Of a DNA stretch of 64,000 nucleotides, positions 63,401 to 64,000 are shown one piece after another (position 1 is the stretch's first letter; every line of letters starts with the position of its first letter). The notes under the pieces were generated by a model. That model saw nothing but the letters and a program-made list of their open reading frames with translations. It had not been told where the DNA came from and did not search any database. The position numbers were made by a program, and so were the translations under genes. The stretch is from NCBI RefSeq assembly GCF_949628215.1, contig NC_134281.1:41214512-41278511 (forward strand). The letters run 5' to 3'. The DNA is from Phalacrocorax aristotelis. Taxonomy: Eukaryota > Chordata > Aves > Suliformes > Phalacrocoracidae.

Positions 63401-64000
63401 TTAAGTGCTTATGGCAACAAGTTAGTGACACTTATTTTTAAACCAGGTAGAGTGCAAAGAGATGCCAGTATTTCAGTTCATTCTCCTGAGGGCTGCTGTG
63501 GTCAACTTGAGGTTACCCTTCACCATCAGTAACTCCTGCCCCCTGGGAAGTGCTGGGGTGCGAGCACTGCTTCTGGGCAGCTCAGCCCCATTGCAGGATG
63601 GTGCTGGACAAGTTCCTCCTCTGGGTTAAAGAAATTTTGCGGTAGCAAAACCTCCTCTCTCATCCGTTCCTTCTCTGAGACCAGGTGACCTCCATGCATG
63701 CGGTGTCTGATGGTGCGGTGTGCTAGTGCCTAGTGGATGAGGAGGGAGTGTGGGACTTGCTTCCAGTCCCTCTTTGCTGCCACCATTGTAATGTGCAGCC
63801 TGTGCACTTAGTGCTGCCCAGCTCCAGGGAGGAGGAAGCAGGGGGTGGAGAGAACTGGGACAAGAGTCTCCATTTTGTGACATGATTTGAAAATGAAAAG
63901 AGTTAAGAACATCTGTGGCTGCTCTCAAGGAAGTGGCTACAGAGCTGAACACAAGGGAAATGACCATGTGTGGTTACTGTGCTGTGAACAGCCGGTGAGT
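57491..64000. other. Noncoding stretch, probable JAK1 5' intron (last part)
   Basis: AT-rich sequence without recognised exon, RNA gene or transposon. The first JAK1 coding exon, which begins MQYLNIKED in mammals as I recall, was looked for on the plus strand and not found. A cluster of TAATTA-type motifs lies at 60655-60720. Confidence 0.5.

Noticed and set aside
57491-64000. First JAK1 coding exon
   Set aside because: Looked for the MQYLNIKED start and following FERM-domain sequence on the plus strand and found none; it should lie beyond the window.

Overview
The window looks like nuclear DNA from a bird. It carries an eroded CR1 LINE 3' end ending in a TTCTGTGA-type tail, an endogenous retrovirus LTR of a type widespread in birds, AT-rich introns broken by two sharp CpG islands, and the vertebrate order AK4 / MIR101-1 / (JAK1 side). 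Species cannot be fixed from the sequence. Only two loci are firmly identifiable: the complete five-exon AK4 gene on the minus strand (CDS 22876 down to 11136, 223 codons plus stop, all four introns with GT-AG boundaries) and the microRNA gene MIR101-1 on the plus strand (27284-27358).

Layout. 1-10650: noncoding sequence downstream of AK4, on the side where DNAJC6 lies in other vertebrates; no DNAJC6 exon was recognised. 10650-22876: AK4. 22640-24660: a strong CpG island holding the AK4 start codon and, facing the other way, ETS and YY1 motifs and a good splice donor at 24034/24035, so it reads as a divergent promoter. The plus-strand transcript would run into MIR101-1 about 3.3 kb downstream. 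27360-38800: noncoding, with one stretch resembling a conserved enhancer. 38830-39960: a second CpG island with a strong plus-strand donor at 39551/39552. By synteny this is the best candidate for the main JAK1 promoter and noncoding first exon. 39552-64000: no recognisable coding exon, consistent with a long JAK1 5' intron. It contains a CR1 fragment (49505-49680), a minus-strand retroviral LTR with a primer-binding site and a degenerate leader/internal region (about 50330-52230), and a minus-strand stretch at 56640-57490 that may be a decayed coding sequence.

Functionally, AK4 is a mitochondrial-matrix nucleoside monophosphate kinase. The predicted bird protein carries Arg at position 159, where human AK4 (from memory) has Gln, a change linked to loss of adenylate kinase activity in the human enzyme. 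This is the most testable observation here, together with the shared promoter of AK4 and the miR-101-1 host transcript. Most long open frames in the GC-rich islands are composition artefacts and were left out.
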